From NCBI GenBank assembly GCA_016193485.1, contig JACPRZ010000018.1:1-64000 (forward strand): a stretch of 64,000 nt of DNA. Reading direction: 5' to 3'. A program made the translations under genes and the position numbers. Source of the stretch: Bacteroidota bacterium. Lineage in GTDB: Bacteria > Bacteroidota > Bacteroidia > JACPRZ01. The number at the start of each line of letters is the position of its first letter. The first letter of the stretch is position 1. The notes under the pieces are model-generated. The model had not been told where the DNA came from. It saw only the letters and a program-made list of their open reading frames with translations, and did no database searches. Shown here piece after piece: positions 7,889 through 16,522 of the stretch.

Positions 7889-9157
7889 TTACTGGATTTT
7901 TTCGTTTTCTTCCTTTGGCGCACACTGTTCGCATAATTGTTCCTTGTTTTTCAAAATTCTCTCTTTTCTCGCCTGTGCAATCATCAGTGAAAATTTGTGT
8001 TTATCCGGAACAGCACCATTCAAAACCTCTGATGGAGTGTATCCATAAAGCGCGGAGTGATAGCGATTATTGTATTCCTCAACGGATACATCTATGAATT
8101 TTACAAGTTCTTCGTACCTGTCAAAAGAACGAGTAAACAAAAAATCATATTTCATTTTCTTATTCACTGCTTCGGCTATGCTGTTGGAATAAGAGGTTTC
8201 TATTTGAGCGATCAACCGTTTCATCTGCACATTTGGCTGTAACAGGAAGGTGTTCACTTCGCCCTTATTTTCGCTTCCGTCATCGCACATAAGGAGCAGT
8301 GGCCGGTAATAGAGGTTATGCGTTTCGCAAACTGTTTTCAGGTTTTCAACCGTGTGCCTTGAATTCCATTCAAGTGAAGCGCTGTAACTAAGTATGGCGC
8401 GTGAAAAATTATCTGTAACAAAATGAATATAGACACGGGTAAGGTTTGATAATTTGTAAATGGTAGTATCTATATGCAGCAACTCAAAAGGACACGAGGA
8501 GCGGATGCCGGTTCGAGCCCTCTTTTTTTTGAGAAGATTACGGGTGACATTCAGCCGCCTGGCATACCGGTAAAAAGTTTGAAGTCCCATATATGCCGCT
8601 CCGTCACGCATCATTTTATAGTAGCGATGTAGTAACGAAGAATAATTATCCGAAAGATATTTTTCTACGGTCTCCTGCTCGCTCATTGCCAGTTGCTGTG
8701 GAGTTATTCTTTTGCATAATTGAAACAACGATTTATTACACGCTATCGCCTGTTTCCACCGGAAAAACTGCTGGTAAGAAATTTTCAGCATCCGGCAAGC
8801 GCGTTCATAGCCAAGCGTGGGGGCAATACGCTGAACGCATTGCATAATCATTTCTTTCTGCTCCCGCATTTTCTTTTTCCATCCGCGAAGTTTTTCCAGC
8901 GTGCTGCTGTAAGTTATATAAAGCCACCACAAACATTTTGCAATTTTTATCAGTGAGGTCTTTGCAAGAAACGCTTTATGAAAATCCAGATTTTCCATAA
9001 AGGGGTCGTTGCTGTCAAAACCAATCATCACCGAAAAGTCAATTCCGTTCCAATAGCGCAGCGTGGAGGGAGGAACGAAGTTCATTTCCGATTCCGGTAA
9101 AAGCCCAAGCCGGTATTTTATCTTGAAGTTGGTATGATACGATTGTTTTCTGTGCAT
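7889..9157 (-). mobile_element. DDE integrase-type transposase (rve core)
   Basis: A 422-residue transposase. The N-terminal half has helix-turn-helix-like segments (TLGYERACRMLKISYQQFFRW, in two parts). The integrase core follows with the three acidic positions: first Asp in LHIDTT (~225), second in CDDGSENKG (~297) and Glu in SIAEAVNKK about 35-40 residues later. The C-terminus has YNNRYHSALYGYTPSEVLNG, typical of IS3/IS481-like transposases. The ORF is intact. I searched the flanks (7794-7888 and 9158-9320) for terminal inverted repeats or a target duplication and found none convincing, so the element ends are undefined. It marks the right edge of the Rhs accessory region. Confidence 0.85.
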
Positions 9158-9320
9158 GGGAATATAAATTTTCCGCGGACAGGTTTAAAGAACGTAATTT
9201 TTGCCCTTTGGGAAATAGACAATATCAGATTCATAAATGTGCGCCAAATCACTGGCGAGACAGTTGGAACTATAGAGCGGGTAGCCTGAAGATGTGGAGT
9301 GTCTTGCTAAAAAGAATAAT

Positions 9321-10652
9321 TCATGCCGCCTCGTTTTTCTTCCATAGAATCATCCTGAGCGCAGGCATAACCACTGTCAGCAAACCTGTCATAACTCCTG
9401 CACCGGATACCAGGAAAAGAGCGTACCACGGTCTCAGCGTAAGGTCCAGTTCAGAAAATATCCCCTGCTGATTGCCGTACATCCAACGGCTTCGTTCAAC
9501 GCCCATGGCAAACAATGCTAACCAGAATATGAGCAGGGAAATATTAAAGGTGAAAAAACCGGTTTTCAACAACCCCGTTTTTCTTTCAATATTATCGTTT
9601 TTTTGTCCATTGAATGAAAGCCAGATGACGGCAGCCAATAGTATGGATGTATTGATCCCGACAGTGGTTCCCATAGCATGGGCGACTGTAAAATGGGTTC
9701 CATGCGTAAAATAATTTATCGCAGGAACGGAAATAGATATTGCGAGACACAGGTTAAGAATAATCCAGATATCGGCTGCGTAAAGGAAATAAAACGGGAT
9801 GTTGTTGCGGTAATTGATAACAAGCACAAACGATTTCCTCCAATCCCAAATCATCTTACCGAGGATCAGCAGTTCGGTCATGCTGATTAAATAAGCCGCA
9901 TGCCTTATCCACGGATGGGCTGGAATAATATATGTATGATGACCCCATCCAAAAAGCAGGTTAACTAACCCGAGAAGGTAAAGAGAAAAAGGTAATCGCC
10001 CATGAATGGTCTTTTCATTCGGATGGATTTTGTTCATAATATATGCAGCGGTTCCGTAAACCAGCATATTCCAGGATCCTATCAGCGCTCCGTACGATTT
10101 CCACTGAACGGTCATATCCCTTACCAGGTTATTGCGGAAATATGGCATTAACCAGAAATGGGCTTCCGTAAGGGTAAATATCATGAAAATTATCCCGGTT
10201 CCCCACATCCAGATATAAACCGGCACACGGTTACCATCGCGCTTAAAAATGCGGAAAAATATAATTGCGAATAAAATCCAACCGGTAAGAATGGGAAGTA
10301 CAAGTACCGGGGGGAATTCAAAATATTCCCTTCCTCCGAAAATTCCAAGGAAAAAACAAACTATTATAATAAACCCGGTAACCAGGAATACAAAAAAATG
10401 AATGAGCCCGATGCGCCTCGTGCCGGAACTCACGGGATGGTTGAATAAATAATCATAAATAATGCCTGAAGCGGCAAGGACGATCCATGCGAGAACAAAA
10501 GTCACATGCAGCGGCCTGATCTTGCTGAACGGCAAAACGGATTTTAACCATTCGGGGAAAAGGTATTGCACTCCGCCCAGGCAGCCGAAAAGTAATCCCG
10601 CAACCAGGGATACGAGCGCGAGAACAATAAATAATTGCGGAACCCGGTGCAT
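9321..10652 (-). CDS. NorB-like haem-copper oxidase family subunit I with altered ligands
   Basis: An integral membrane protein of 443 residues (ATG at 10652; a GTG lies one codon earlier) with about twelve hydrophobic helices. It aligns by eye along its length with cytochrome-c-dependent nitric oxide reductase NorB: PLHVTF (haem b His, ~49), NLVRD (~175), GWGHH (two CuB/FeB-site His, ~238-239) and NYFTHGTHFTVAH (haem b3 His, ~325). However, the helix carrying NorB His207 and Glu211 reads QWKSYGALIGSW, with neither residue, and the second haem b His is Met (AHAM). It follows the cytochrome gene with no gap. It may be an electron-transfer or NO/O2-handling paralogue rather than a true NO reductase. 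The family call is good; the activity is unknown. Confidence 0.7.
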   Translation of the reverse strand: MHRVPQLFIVLALVSLVAGLLFGCLGGVQYLFPEWLKSVLPFSKIRPLHVTFVLAWIVLAASGIIYDYLFNHPVSSGTRRIGLIHFFVFLVTGFIIIVCFFLGIFGGREYFEFPPVLVLPILTGWILFAIIFFRIFKRDGNRVPVYIWMWGTGIIFMIFTLTEAHFWLMPYFRNNLVRDMTVQWKSYGALIGSWNMLVYGTAAYIMNKIHPNEKTIHGRLPFSLYLLGLVNLLFGWGHHTYIIPAHPWIRHAAYLISMTELLILGKMIWDWRKSFVLVINYRNNIPFYFLYAADIWIILNLCLAISISVPAINYFTHGTHFTVAHAMGTTVGINTSILLAAVIWLSFNGQKNDNIERKTGLLKTGFFTFNISLLIFWLALFAMGVERSRWMYGNQQGIFSELDLTLRPWYALFLVSGAGVMTGLLTVVMPALRMILWKKNEAA

Positions 10653-10655
10653 CAC

Positions 10656-11063
10656 TCAATTGCTTTTTACGGGGATATGGAAAGACCCATATTCATCAAT
10701 AACTACATCCCGGTTTGGAAAAGAACCGGTAGTGCCTACATATTCAAGATAATCGATGAGCGCTGTTACTTCATTTTCCGGAAGGTTGAAAACAGGCATC
10801 GCCTTTACACCGCTTTTAATAAAAGCGGCTGCATAGTCCCTTCCTTTTTTGTTTACAATATTAGTAAGATCGGGCCCGAGATAACCGCCCAGCCCGTAAA
10901 TCTGATGGCAGGAAGTGCAATTATATTGTTGCCATAATTCTTTTCCATTCATAGCGCTGTCATTAATACCGGATGCTGCGGTTTCGGTGCCTCCGGTATA
11001 AATAAAGAAAGAATAAAAAATAAAAGCCCCGATCAGGAGTACAAGGGCTGATAATTTCAGCAT
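10656..11063 (-). CDS. NorC-like membrane-anchored cytochrome c
   Basis: A 135-residue cytochrome. One N-terminal membrane helix (LSALVLLIGAFIFYSFF) is followed by a single c-type haem motif CTSCH at ~51-55 in the context QIYGLGGYLGPDLTN, which is the NorC signature. The distal Met is probably in KAMPVF (~88). In known cNOR complexes NorC passes electrons from soluble carriers to NorB at the outer face of the cytoplasmic membrane. The gene ends immediately before the NorB-like start, so the two are almost certainly co-translated. The sequence is more canonical than its partner. Confidence 0.8.
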   Translation of the reverse strand: MLKLSALVLLIGAFIFYSFFIYTGGTETAASGINDSAMNGKELWQQYNCTSCHQIYGLGGYLGPDLTNIVNKKGRDYAAAFIKSGVKAMPVFNLPENEVTALIDYLEYVGTTGSFPNRDVVIDEYGSFHIPVKSN

Positions 11064-11114
11064 AATGGAGATTTTTCCGGAATACGGTTATACTTTGGGA
11101 TTTGGTCCCGATAG

Positions 11115-11132
11115 CCCCGATAGTTATCGGGG
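11115..11132. repeat. CCCCGATA hairpin overlapping the nadB stop
   Basis: A perfect eight-base inverted repeat (CCCCGATA and TATCGGGG) with a two-base centre. Related CCCGATAG/CTATCGGG pairs occur at ~45488-45505 and ~62570-62592. The nadB reading frame terminates inside it, so the last residues of NadB are encoded by the repeat. Confidence 0.5.
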
Positions 11133-12713
11133 GGATTGAGATTTGGTATTTTTCACGTGGTCTTTGTTGAAATGCAATCCCCGGTTTTCGTCTCTAATGT
11201 ATGCTGATCTCGTTATCAGTAAAGCCACCGTTACCATATTACGCAGTTCACATAATTGCGGGGAAAGAACATTTGTATTATAGAATGAACGGACTTCTTT
11301 GAATAAATTTCTCAATCTTGACAGCCCGCGGCTGAGCCGGAGATCGTTGCGCACAATACCGACATAATTACTCATGATTGATTTTATATCAGCGATCGTC
11401 TGTGTAATGAGCACCATTTCATCCGCCTTGGTTGTTGCGGGTTCGTTCCATTCCGGAATGGCGCTGTTCAGATTAATATTTTCAACCTTACCGGAAGCAT
11501 CGGTAAAAGCGCGGTGCGAAAATACCACCGCTTCGAGAAGTGAATTTGATGCAAGCCGGTTGGCGCCATGCAAGCCGGTAGATGCACATTCCCCGCAGGC
11601 ATACAGATGGTTTATGGAGGTCCGTCCAAGGTCATCCGTTTTAATACCGCCACAGACGAAATGCGCAGCAGGAACCACCGGTATTCTATCTTTTGAAGGG
11701 TCAATGCCGATGTCCATGCATGCCCGGAAAATATTTGGAAAATTTTTGGCGAATTGTCCGGCAGGAAAATGGGCGCAATCAAGGTAAATGAAATCATCGC
11801 CTCTCGCTTTGAGTTCACTGTCAATGGCACGGGCCACAATATCCCGTGGTGCAAGTTCCCTCTGCTTGTCATAGTTATTCATGAATTCCCCGCCATCCTT
11901 ATTTTTCAGTATTGCCCCTTTACCCCGGACGGCTTCGGAAATCAGGAACATAGGATTCTCACCGGGTTTGAATAAGGCGGTGGGATGAAACTGCACAAAT
12001 TCCATATTTTCAATTACTCCTTTTGCACGGTAAGCCATCCCGATCCCGTCACCTGTGGCGATAAGGGGATTTGTTGTATACCGGTACACCTGTCCCGCTC
12101 CTCCGGTTGCAAGCATAGTTATTTTGGAAAGAATTTTTTCAATACGATTATTCACCGGATCCAAAACATAGGCGCCAAAACAGGTAGTGGTATTATACCC
12201 GCGTGCAATTTCTTTGCCGAGATGATGTTCTGTTATCAGGTCAACCGCATAACAATGGGACACTATTTTAATATTAGGAAGGGAATGAATTTGTTTGAGC
12301 AGCGCCCTTTCCACTTCCTGCCCGGTAATATCTTTATGGTGCACAATGCGGTTTTGAGAATGGCCTCCTTCCCGTCCCAGGTCTAACTGTCCCCCGGGTT
12401 CCCTGTCAAATTCAACTCCAAGGTCAATCAGTTCCTGCAACCGCGCAGGCGCTTCGTTAATGACCATCCTCACGATGGTCTCATCGCATAAACCATCACC
12501 TGCCGTAATGGTATCATTTATATGCTGTGCATAATCATCTTTAGTTAAATCGGTTACAACGGCAATGCCACCCTGAGCGTATTTTGTGTTGGTCTCGCTT
12601 TCATCGCCTTTTGTAACCAGTGTTACTGAAGCGCCAGGCAGTTTCCGCGCTACTTTTAAAGCAAATGTCAAACCTGCAATACCGGAGCCGATTATGAGAA
12701 AGTCAGTATTCAT
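11124..12713 (-). CDS. nadB: L-aspartate oxidase
   Basis: A 529-residue FAD enzyme that oxidises L-aspartate to iminoaspartate, the first step of bacterial quinolinate and NAD synthesis. The N-terminal dinucleotide fold starts IIGSGIAGLTFAL (7-19). Other landmarks are the Thr-Lys-Tyr-Ala-Gln-Gly-Gly segment near 43-50, RGKGAIL near 265, CGGIKTDDLGRTS near 355 and the succinate-dehydrogenase-like C-terminal helical domain. Length is normal. nadA follows upstream on the same strand at 13127 but is separated by repeat sequence, so they may not share one transcript. The C-terminal tail (KNTKSQSPR) runs into a palindromic repeat and looks non-native. A TATATTTG box on the minus strand lies at 12719-12726, only six bases from the ATG. 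Confidence 0.95.
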   Translation of the reverse strand: MNTDFLIIGSGIAGLTFALKVARKLPGASVTLVTKGDESETNTKYAQGGIAVVTDLTKDDYAQHINDTITAGDGLCDETIVRMVINEAPARLQELIDLGVEFDREPGGQLDLGREGGHSQNRIVHHKDITGQEVERALLKQIHSLPNIKIVSHCYAVDLITEHHLGKEIARGYNTTTCFGAYVLDPVNNRIEKILSKITMLATGGAGQVYRYTTNPLIATGDGIGMAYRAKGVIENMEFVQFHPTALFKPGENPMFLISEAVRGKGAILKNKDGGEFMNNYDKQRELAPRDIVARAIDSELKARGDDFIYLDCAHFPAGQFAKNFPNIFRACMDIGIDPSKDRIPVVPAAHFVCGGIKTDDLGRTSINHLYACGECASTGLHGANRLASNSLLEAVVFSHRAFTDASGKVENINLNSAIPEWNEPATTKADEMVLITQTIADIKSIMSNYVGIVRNDLRLSRGLSRLRNLFKEVRSFYNTNVLSPQLCELRNMVTVALLITRSAYIRDENRGLHFNKDHVKNTKSQSPR

Positions 12714-12749
12714 TTATGCAAATATACGTTCTTTTTGTTTAGAGTCGCA

Positions 12750-12953
12750 CTATGCTCCCCTTACGAGGATAACGCCAGTAAGGGATAATAAAAATTTTAT
12801 TTTCCCCCCACCGGGCCAAATTAACCTGGCGCTTGATTTTTTCATCATGAGGATCAGAAATGCCATACCGCCAATCCAGGCCTTAGCGGCAAGGATGTGA
12901 AGGATTACAAAAAGAAGGTAGAAATAGTGCAGACATTGGTTACTGCTCAGCAC
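12750..12953 (-). pseudogene. CopD-like membrane protein remnant
   Basis: A 67-residue frame opening on a GTG supplied by the end of the adjoining palindromic element. It contains LHILAAKAWIGGMAFLI, which resembles the first helix of CopD-type membrane proteins (LH..AA..W.GG..F). It stops after only one or two helices, whereas CopD proteins are several times longer, so it is either a remnant or a very short relative. The palindromic element at 12939-13114 abuts its 5' end and may have cut it off from its original promoter. Confidence 0.35.
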
Positions 12954-13114
12954 TTTTTGGTTTCAGTAACAATTCAATAATGCGAATACAAAAATATAAT
13001 ACCAATATGCGAATGAATACTAATGATACGAATGAAATTCATTAGTATCATTAGTATAAATTCGTATCATTCGCATTATAAAGACAAATTGACAATGGGG
13101 ACCTGAACAGTAAC
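12939..13114. repeat. GTTACT-ended palindromic element, copy A
   Basis: A 176-base element with ends GTTACTGCTCAG (12939-12950) and CTGAACAGTAAC (13103-13114), inverted repeats matching at 11 of 12 positions. The interior is itself palindromic and built from words such as ATTCGTATCATT and ACTAATGATACGAAT. It matches the element at 55246-55442 over most of its length (GTAACAATTCAATAATGCGA near the left, TCGTATCATTCGCATTATAA near the right). It fills most of the 413-base space between nadB and nadA. It has no coding capacity, consistent with a MITE-like or REP-like unit. Confidence 0.7.
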
Positions 13115-13126
13115 AAACATTGAATA

Positions 13127-14059
13127 TTACAACCCTGCACTCAATTCGAGCATTCTCCTGATGGATTTTTCCGCCAGCAGCCTGGTTTTTTCTTCAACTT
13201 CAATTTCAGGTTGTTCATTAACCAGGCAATTGTACAGTTTCTCCATCGTGTTCATCTTCATATAGGGACATTCACTGCATGCGCACGCATTATCTTCAAA
13301 AGCCGGTGCGGGGATAAGATTTTTACCTGTAACCGACTGCCTCATTTTATGCAGGATTCCCGCCTCCGTGGCAACGATAAATTCCGGGTCAGGATGGGTT
13401 TTTACATAATTGATCAAAGCGGTGGTGGACCCGATGAAATCAGCATATTTCAGAACCGACTCTTTACACTCGGGATGCGCAATAAGTTTGGCAGCGGGAT
13501 GTTTTTCCCGCAACAGCAGCAATTTATCATGCGATATATTCACATGCACTTCACATTCCCCGTTCCAAAGTACCATTTCCCTGCCGGTTTTCCTCACCAC
13601 ATATCTCCCCAGGTTTATGTCAGGCGCAAATATGATCTTTTCTTCCCGCGGCAAACTCTCCACAATTTTCACCGAATTGGTGGATGTGCAGATAATATCG
13701 CTCATCGCTTTTACTTCGGCAGAACAATTTATGTAACTGATGACCGTATAGCCGGGATGTTCCATGATAAACGATTTGAACTTATCAGGCGGACAAGAAT
13801 CAACCAGCGAGCAGCCGGCTTCCTTTTCGGGCACTACTACTTTTTTTGAAGGATTAATGATCTTTGCCGTTTCGGCCATGAAGACAACACCGGCAAATAC
13901 GATAATATCGGCATTGGTTTTGGCCGCCTCCTGAGATAATCCCAAACTGTCACCTATAAAATCGGCTACCTCCTGGATTTCGCCCACCTGGTAATAATGT
14001 GCAAGGATGACAGCGTTTTTCTTTTTTTTGAGTTGCGCTATTTCAGAAGTGAAATTCAT
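13127..14059 (-). CDS. nadA: Quinolinate synthase
   Basis: A 310-residue enzyme that condenses iminoaspartate from NadB with dihydroxyacetone phosphate to give quinolinate, using a [4Fe-4S] cluster. The triplicated NadA fold is recognisable: [20 protein letters not shown] near the N-terminus (in two parts), FMAETAKI (~58), SCPPDKF (~90), [10 protein letters not shown] (cluster Cys ~112), HPECKESV (cluster Cys ~198) and CACSECPYM (C-terminal cluster region, ~258-266). Length is that of the compact NadA class. The ATG at 14059 is followed directly by the conserved start. It lies upstream of nadB on the same strand across a palindromic element. Confidence 0.95.
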   Translation of the reverse strand: MNFTSEIAQLKKKKNAVILAHYYQVGEIQEVADFIGDSLGLSQEAAKTNADIIVFAGVVFMAETAKIINPSKKVVVPEKEAGCSLVDSCPPDKFKSFIMEHPGYTVISYINCSAEVKAMSDIICTSTNSVKIVESLPREEKIIFAPDINLGRYVVRKTGREMVLWNGECEVHVNISHDKLLLLREKHPAAKLIAHPECKESVLKYADFIGSTTALINYVKTHPDPEFIVATEAGILHKMRQSVTGKNLIPAPAFEDNACACSECPYMKMNTMEKLYNCLVNEQPEIEVEEKTRLLAEKSIRRMLELSAGL

Positions 14060-14101
14060 TTTAAAACAAAAAGTTTCTGTTCAATACGATATTAATTTCC
14101 T

Positions 14102-14176
14102 GCCACAAAAACACGAAATCTCTGAATTTCACAAAAATAATTTTGTGTCTCTTCGTATTTTTGTGATTTAGTGGCA
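14102..14176. repeat. TGCCAC palindrome
   Basis: An imperfect inverted repeat from TGCCACAAAAACACGAAA to TTTTTGTGATTTAGTGGCA, about 75 bases, in the space between nadA and the SRPBCC gene. The same TGCCACAAA/TTTGTGGCA arms form the core of the element at 31566-31737. No terminator-like T run follows. Confidence 0.5.
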
Positions 14177-14214
14177 TGCATTATTATTTTGCTATTTACC
14201 CTTCGAAATAGCCA

Positions 14215-14610
14215 TCAAAATACCGTTTTCAGTTTTTCAGCGAGGTAATTAAAAAAATTCTCAAGAGGTTTTTCAACCATCATCTTCAGGAATGGATTGA
14301 TGTCGGATTCGAAAAAAAGATGAGCCGTTGAAGATTTTTCCGATATTGCTTCTATATGGCACCGGAGGTCAAATTTAACGGGAGATTTCTCACCGGATAC
14401 AATTTTGATTTCATGATCCGGAATCCGTTCAACAATCTTCATCCCGATAGTGGCCATACCTTTAATGGTAAAGGTACATTCATCGGCAGTTGACTGCCAG
14501 TTAATCACCTGGTCGGGCATCAGGTTGCGGTAATTGCTCATATCGCTCAGGTAGGTAAAAACCTTTTCTGCCGGTGCCGGAATATCGGACTTTGGAGTTT
14601 CTATGGTCAT
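14215..14610 (-). CDS. SRPBCC-family (START/polyketide cyclase-like) protein
   Basis: A 131-residue single-domain protein. The opening MTIETPKSDIPAPAEKVFTYLSD (two pieces) is the classic first strand and helix of the SRPBCC helix-grip fold, with the long C-terminal helix at ~108-131 (FFNYLAEKLKTVF). Such proteins bind a hydrophobic ligand in a deep pocket. No specific ligand can be read from the sequence. An SRPBCC gene close to pyrE recurs in Bacteroidota, and here it sits two genes downstream of pyrE on the same strand. The function is unknown. Confidence 0.75.
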   Translation of the reverse strand: MTIETPKSDIPAPAEKVFTYLSDMSNYRNLMPDQVINWQSTADECTFTIKGMATIGMKIVERIPDHEIKIVSGEKSPVKFDLRCHIEAISEKSSTAHLFFESDINPFLKMMVEKPLENFFNYLAEKLKTVF

Positions 14611-14649
14611 AACGTTACTTTTGGCAAAAATAAGAAGTAATCGGCTTGT

Positions 14650-15846
14650 TTACATCAACCGTTCCATCAGCGCCATATAAAAACCGTCAAGCCCGTTAAT
14701 GGCCGGGGAAAATTTTTGTTCCCTGATGAATCTGAAACCGGGATGGACAGACAGGAATTTTTTTACCGGTTCTTCATTTTCAGAAGGAAGTATGCTGCAG
14801 GTTGAATAAACCATTCTGCCTCCGGGTTTAAGCATCAGGGAATAATTGCCAAGGATATTTTCCTGTTCTCTTTTTACCCGTTCAATCGCTTCCGGTGTGA
14901 GTTTCCATTTTGCATCGGGGTTTCTGCGCATTATGCCAAGACCGCTGCAGGGAACATCAAGCAGCAGGCGGTCAGCCGAACCGGTGAGACGTTTAATAAT
15001 TTTTTTTGAACGGATCAACCGGGTTTCAATAATATCAGCGCCTGCCCGCGCAGCCCTTTTTTTTAACTCTGTCAGTTTAGTTTCTGAAATATCCAAAGCG
15101 ATAATTCTGCCTTTATTTTTCATCAATGCTGCGAGGTGAAGCGCCTTCCCCCCTGCCCCGGCACAGGCGTCAACCGCTCTCATTCCGGGTTTTACATCAA
15201 GGAAGTGCGATACCGCCTGCGAGGAACCATCCTGTACTTCAAATAAACCCTCTTTAAAGATACGGGTGAGGAAAACATTTTTCCTTTCACGGAGAACTAT
15301 CGTTTCCGGGAATTTTATATCCTGTAATTCATTTCCGGGATGATGAAATAAATCAGAGGCAACACCTTCTTCCGATAATTTCTGAATTAATTCCGCTGCT
15401 GATATTTTTAAAGTGTTCGTCCGCAGCATTACCGGGGCTTCACTGTTTTGAGCGCTGATTTCAGTGTCCCATGAATTACCCAATTCCGCTGATCCGAGTT
15501 TATCAAGCCAGTCGGGAATTGATTCACGCAATGTCCTGTATGTCTGCTTCTGGCGCAGGGCGGATAATTCATTTGAATAATAATAGTGAAGAAGAAAATC
15601 AAGGTCTGGTACGTTAAGCGATGGTTCTCTGCCAGCCGATTCCCATAAGAGACGCCACCAACGCACAATATCATAAATGGTTCCGGCAACATGTTTCCTG
15701 TCGCGTGCGCCCCATTTCAGGTTTTCCTTAAGAAGTTTCCGTATCGCCTGATCGGCATAAACGTCCTGTCCGAAAATATCCTGCAAACAACGGATTACTC
15801 CTGCAGTAATATTCTTATGTGAAGAAAATTTCAGTACGGTTTCCAT
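14650..15846 (-). CDS. RsmB/NOP2-family RNA m5C methyltransferase
   Basis: About 398 residues. The N-terminal NusB-like helical part (SHKNITAGVIRCLQDIF) is followed by a Rossmann methyltransferase. Motifs seen: DACAGAGGKALHLA (SAM loop), ALDISETKL, LLDVPCSGLGIMRRNP (motif IV Cys), and STCSILPSENE (motif VI catalytic Cys). The family methylates cytosine C5, usually in 16S rRNA (RsmB acts on C967 in E. coli), but members vary in target, so I give no symbol. I chose the ATG at 15846, which starts METVLKFSS; an in-frame ATG at 15867 would overlap pyrE by 37 bases instead of 16. Either way the gene overlaps pyrE and is probably coupled to it. Confidence 0.85.
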   Translation of the reverse strand: METVLKFSSHKNITAGVIRCLQDIFGQDVYADQAIRKLLKENLKWGARDRKHVAGTIYDIVRWWRLLWESAGREPSLNVPDLDFLLHYYYSNELSALRQKQTYRTLRESIPDWLDKLGSAELGNSWDTEISAQNSEAPVMLRTNTLKISAAELIQKLSEEGVASDLFHHPGNELQDIKFPETIVLRERKNVFLTRIFKEGLFEVQDGSSQAVSHFLDVKPGMRAVDACAGAGGKALHLAALMKNKGRIIALDISETKLTELKKRAARAGADIIETRLIRSKKIIKRLTGSADRLLLDVPCSGLGIMRRNPDAKWKLTPEAIERVKREQENILGNYSLMLKPGGRMVYSTCSILPSENEEPVKKFLSVHPGFRFIREQKFSPAINGLDGFYMALMERLM

Positions 15847-16469
15847 TCTGCAGGATTTTCCCTCCATTTTATTAAAATCTGCAGTTCAGTGCGGGTAATA
15901 TATCCTGCATCGAGCGCTGTTTTAATGAGCGCCTGGTAATCGCAAAGCGATGTAAATCTGCAACCGGCTTCACGAAACGCTTTTTCTGCCTCCGGGAATC
16001 CATAGGTGAAAATGGCAACCAAACCGGAAACGATTCCACCTGCCTGCCGTATTGCATTTACCGCAGATAAACTGCTTTTACCGGTAGAAATCAAATCTTC
16101 GATCACAACCACTTTTTTTCCTTTAGGCAATTCACCCTCAATGATATTTTTCATGCCATGGGCTTTCAGGTCCTGCCTCACATAAATAAACGGGAGTTTT
16201 AATTTATCTGCAGCCAATACTCCGTGGGCAATCGCCCCGGTAGCGACTCCTGCAATCAGGTCCGGTTTTCCAAAAACGGATTGAATTGCAACACCGATTG
16301 ATTCGCTTACGGAATTCCTGATTTCGGGGTATGATAAAATCTTCCGGTTGTCGCAGTATATCGGTGATTTCCAACCCGATGACCACGTAAACGGATTTGC
16401 AGGTTGTAATTTAATTGCGTTAATTTGCAGAAGATTTGCAGCAATTTTATGACTGTTGTCTGAGTTCAT
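15831..16469 (-). CDS. pyrE: Orotate phosphoribosyltransferase
   Basis: A 212-residue enzyme of pyrimidine synthesis joining orotate to PRPP to form OMP. The PRPP-binding motif is VVVIEDLISTGKSS (~119-132), and the flexible-loop segment YVRQDLKAHGMKN carries the catalytic Lys/His. WKSPIYCDNRKILSYPEIR near residue 31 is the conserved OPRTase N-terminal region. The 3' end overlaps the methyltransferase gene. Upstream and divergent lies a Nudix gene. This Nudix/pyrE/SRPBCC neighbourhood is characteristic of Bacteroidota. Confidence 0.95.
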   Translation of the reverse strand: MNSDNSHKIAANLLQINAIKLQPANPFTWSSGWKSPIYCDNRKILSYPEIRNSVSESIGVAIQSVFGKPDLIAGVATGAIAHGVLAADKLKLPFIYVRQDLKAHGMKNIIEGELPKGKKVVVIEDLISTGKSSLSAVNAIRQAGGIVSGLVAIFTYGFPEAEKAFREAGCRFTSLCDYQALIKTALDAGYITRTELQILIKWRENPAEWKPY

Positions 16470-16487
16470 GGTAAGGTGATTTTGATT

Positions 16488-16495
16488 TATATTTG
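16488..16495 (+). promoter_or_regulatory. Bacteroidota -7 box for the Nudix gene
   Basis: TATATTTG fits the TAnnTTTG consensus and lies 27 bases before the ATG at 16523. No good -33 TTTG is at the expected distance. Confidence 0.35.
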
Positions 16496-16522
16496 TACTA
16501 ATTCACTCATTCTTTTAAACCG

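Noticed and set aside
9158-9320. Terminal inverted repeats for the transposase.
   Set aside because: No pair of matching ends could be found by eye on the two flanks, so no IS boundary or family name is claimed.
12954-13126. CRISPR-like repeats (ATTCGTATCATT words).
   Set aside because: The words are irregularly spaced, inverted rather than direct, and lack spacers; they form a palindromic element.
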